From Psychrobacillus mangrovi (GTDB taxonomy: Bacteria > Bacillota > Bacilli > Bacillales_A > Planococcaceae): 64,000 nt of DNA. Shown piece after piece: positions 62,427 through 64,000 of this stretch; position 1 is the stretch's first letter, and each line of letters opens with the position of its first letter. A program made the position numbers and the translations under genes. The DNA is taken from positions 1 to 64,000 of the forward strand of contig NZ_JBAWSY010000011.1 in the NCBI RefSeq assembly GCF_037104765.1, given 5' to 3'. Under the pieces are notes generated by a model that was not told where the DNA came from, did not search any database, and saw only the letters and a program-made list of their open reading frames with translations.

Positions 62427-63659
62427 ATGGCCAATCAAGCTAGAATAGAAGAACATATTAAGCTACTAAGTCAGTTTACCGCCACTCCAGGCGCAGGAGT
62501 CACTAGGTTAACCTATTCTAAAGAAGATCTAGGCGCAAGAAAATACATCATAGAGAAAATGACTGAATATGGACTTATTGTTTCTGAAGACGGATTAGGT
62601 AACATTTTTGGAAAACTCGAAGGAACCCATGCAGATTCACCCTCTATAATTGTCGGTTCTCATTTTGACTCTGTTCCAAATGGCGGAGCTTATGACGGTG
62701 CTGCAGGAGTGGTAGTCGGTTTAGAGGTGGCTGCACTCTTCCAAGAAAAGGGATATAAGCCTGCTTATCCTCTTGAAATTATCGCGCTTGTAGAAGAGGA
62801 AGGCTCACGTTTTGGTGGAGGTTTAATGGGTTCAAGAGGAATGATGGGTTTATTGACTAATGAAGAGTTTAAAAGTCTTGCGGATAAAGACGGAATACTT
62901 GCTGAAGAAGCAATGTTAAGTATTGGTTTAGATCCATCTATTGAAAAGGTACGTGATCCAAAAACGATTAAAGCCTTCCTCGAGTTACATATCGAACAAG
63001 GTCCAATTTTAGAAGAAAAAAATATTCCAATTGGTATCGTTGAAGCGATCGTTGGTTTAACTCAATTAGAAGTTACGATTCAAGGAAAAGCAGGACATGC
63101 TGGTACTACACCTATGGAACAACGCACTGATGCACTAGTAGCCGCTGCTCAAATCATCGCAGCTTTCCCACAGCTTGCTTTGGAGGAAGGAAACGGTACG
63201 GTTATTACAACCGGGCAGTTACATGTATTTCCTAATGGATCCAATGTCATCCCAAACAAAGTAATTTTTTCAGTAGATATACGCTCAGCTAAAGAAGAAC
63301 ATGTTCATCGTGCAGTGCAAAAAGTAGGGCAGTTAATTGCCTCTAATATGGGTGCAGGTATTGTTACTTCTATTGAACATTTGCTTTATATTGCACCAAA
63401 AGAAATGGATGAAACGATTCAATCCACTTTCAAAGAAGTGAGTGATAAATTAGACATCCCTTACTGCACTCTTAATAGTGGTGCTGGTCACGATGCGATG
63501 GTTTTCTCTGATTATACTGCTTGTGGAATGGTGTTTATTCCAAGTAAGGATGGTCTTAGTCACTGCCCGGAAGAATGGTCCAATGCAAGTCATCTCGCTG
63601 CAGGTGCAAATATTTTGTTCCAAACAGCTTTACAATTAACGGAGGGAAATAAACAATGA
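62427..63659 (+). CDS. M20 hydrolase, N-carbamoyl-L-amino-acid / allantoate amidohydrolase type
   Basis: 410-residue Zn-dependent amidase/carbamoylase: metal ligands in GSHFDSVPNGGAYDGAAGV and EEEGSRFGG; the HIEQGP segment and a dimerisation domain around GKAGHAGTTPMEQRTDALVA. It removes carbamoyl or similar groups from amino acids. AGGAGAG precedes the ATG. The stop overlaps the next start (ATGA). The frameshifted transporter upstream probably imports the substrate. Confidence 0.93.
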   Translation: MANQARIEEHIKLLSQFTATPGAGVTRLTYSKEDLGARKYIIEKMTEYGLIVSEDGLGNIFGKLEGTHADSPSIIVGSHFDSVPNGGAYDGAAGVVVGLEVAALFQEKGYKPAYPLEIIALVEEEGSRFGGGLMGSRGMMGLLTNEEFKSLADKDGILAEEAMLSIGLDPSIEKVRDPKTIKAFLELHIEQGPILEEKNIPIGIVEAIVGLTQLEVTIQGKAGHAGTTPMEQRTDALVAAAQIIAAFPQLALEEGNGTVITTGQLHVFPNGSNVIPNKVIFSVDIRSAKEEHVHRAVQKVGQLIASNMGAGIVTSIEHLLYIAPKEMDETIQSTFKEVSDKLDIPYCTLNSGAGHDAMVFSDYTACGMVFIPSKDGLSHCPEEWSNASHLAAGANILFQTALQLTEGNKQ

Positions 63660-64000
63660 TCAATTCAAAAATTAAAGAATCTATCACGAATAATAAAGAA
63701 GAATTAATTTCTCTACGCCGTAAATTGCATAGCGAACCAGAGTTATCTTTTGAGGAATTCAAAACGACTGCTTTCATATGCGAATACTTAGACAAACTTG
63801 GAATTTCTTATCGAAAAACCGAACCTACAGGGGTTATTGCCGAAATACAAGGAGCCTCAGGTGGAAAAACTGTTGCCCTTCGCGGTGATATGGATGCACT
63901 ACCTGTCCAACAGCTTAATACTCATGTACCCTACGCATCAAAATTCGAAGGAAAAATGCATGCTTGTGGACACGACGCACACACCTCTATGCTGCTAATC
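63656..64000 (+). CDS. M20 family aminoacylase/amidohydrolase (cut by window end)
   Basis: Only the first 115 codons are present; begins MINSKIKESITNNKEELISL. RRKLHSEPELSFEEFKT, ALRGDMDALPVQ and ACGHDAH mark the hippurate hydrolase / N-acyl-amino acid amidohydrolase group. ATG overlaps the preceding stop by four bases, so it is coupled to the carbamoylase. GGAGGGAAA precedes it. Substrate not determinable. Confidence 0.93.
   Translation, partial: MINSKIKESITNNKEELISLRRKLHSEPELSFEEFKTTAFICEYLDKLGISYRKTEPTGVIAEIQGASGGKTVALRGDMDALPVQQLNTHVPYASKFEGKMHACGHDAHTSMLLI

Overview
The window looks like a chromosomal segment of a low-GC, endospore-lineage Bacillota, most probably a member of the Planococcaceae/Caryophanaceae (Psychrobacillus-, Lysinibacillus- or Sporosarcina-like). 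The reasons are the 16S 5' end, the low GC, strong GGAGG-type ribosome binding sites, and a gene order close to Bacillus subtilis for the first ~21 kb (tRNA cluster, ydcK, tex, rsbX-sigB-rsbW-V-U-T-S-R, ndoA-ndoAI, alr, ydcC, acpS, ydcA-type rhomboid, ydbT-ydbS, cshA, murF, ddl). The genus assignment is inference; a database comparison of the 16S fragment would settle it.

Layout. 1-1321: the 5' part of a 16S rRNA gene preceded by eight tRNA genes, all on the minus strand, with two near-perfect sigma-A promoters. 1322-9146: ydcK, tex and the complete stressosome/sigma-B operon, including a good sigma-B-type autoregulatory promoter before rsbV. 9156-13237: toxin-antitoxin ndoA/ndoAI, alanine racemase, lipoprotein YdcC, holo-ACP synthase and a rhomboid protease. 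13739-21080: PH-domain pair, RNA helicase CshA with a structured leader, esterase, murF and ddl. 21200-31190: a more accessory stretch with a decayed SMR transporter, RodA, a CBS protein, two MFS pumps, and a divergent MFS / XRE-TPR regulator pair that share two palindromic operators. 31195-36092: an apparent operon of ABC-2 ATPase, two ABC-2 permeases and a fused GNAT-aminotransferase enzyme. 36380-48757: cystine transporter, cardiolipin synthase, carboxypeptidase, YidC, AraC regulator, lipid kinase, MFS pump, several acetyltransferases and a thiol/quinone-stress dioxygenase under an MhqR-like operator. 49268-59878: DUF1002 protein, CvfB, MntR, ComFB, tandem acetyltransferase, cadmium/zinc efflux cadC-cadA with a 44-bp perfect palindrome, penicillin acylase and MurB. 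59958-64000: HxlR regulator divergent from a YceI protein, then a frameshifted membrane transporter followed by two M20 peptidases/amidohydrolases, the last cut by the window edge.

Non-coding content is unusually rich. (i) Arrays of a 21-bp unit with a conserved ~10-bp CCRTCCGATT core occur at two loci 40 kb apart, with a related ~20.5-bp unit at 56316 and 31131. (ii) Two 180-bp elements with perfect 15-bp inverted ends lie in opposite orientation (13519, 30534). (iii) A family of GC-rich palindrome-ended elements has shared ends but exchanged interiors (13320, 25881, 30781, 39598). (iv) A 28-31 bp motif is present as tandem pairs at 39666 and 46544. (v) Sigma-B-type promoters precede two tiny membrane proteins.

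The strongest candidate for an undescribed system is the GNAT-aminotransferase/ABC-2 exporter operon. The strongest structural puzzle is the helically phased 21-bp arrays.
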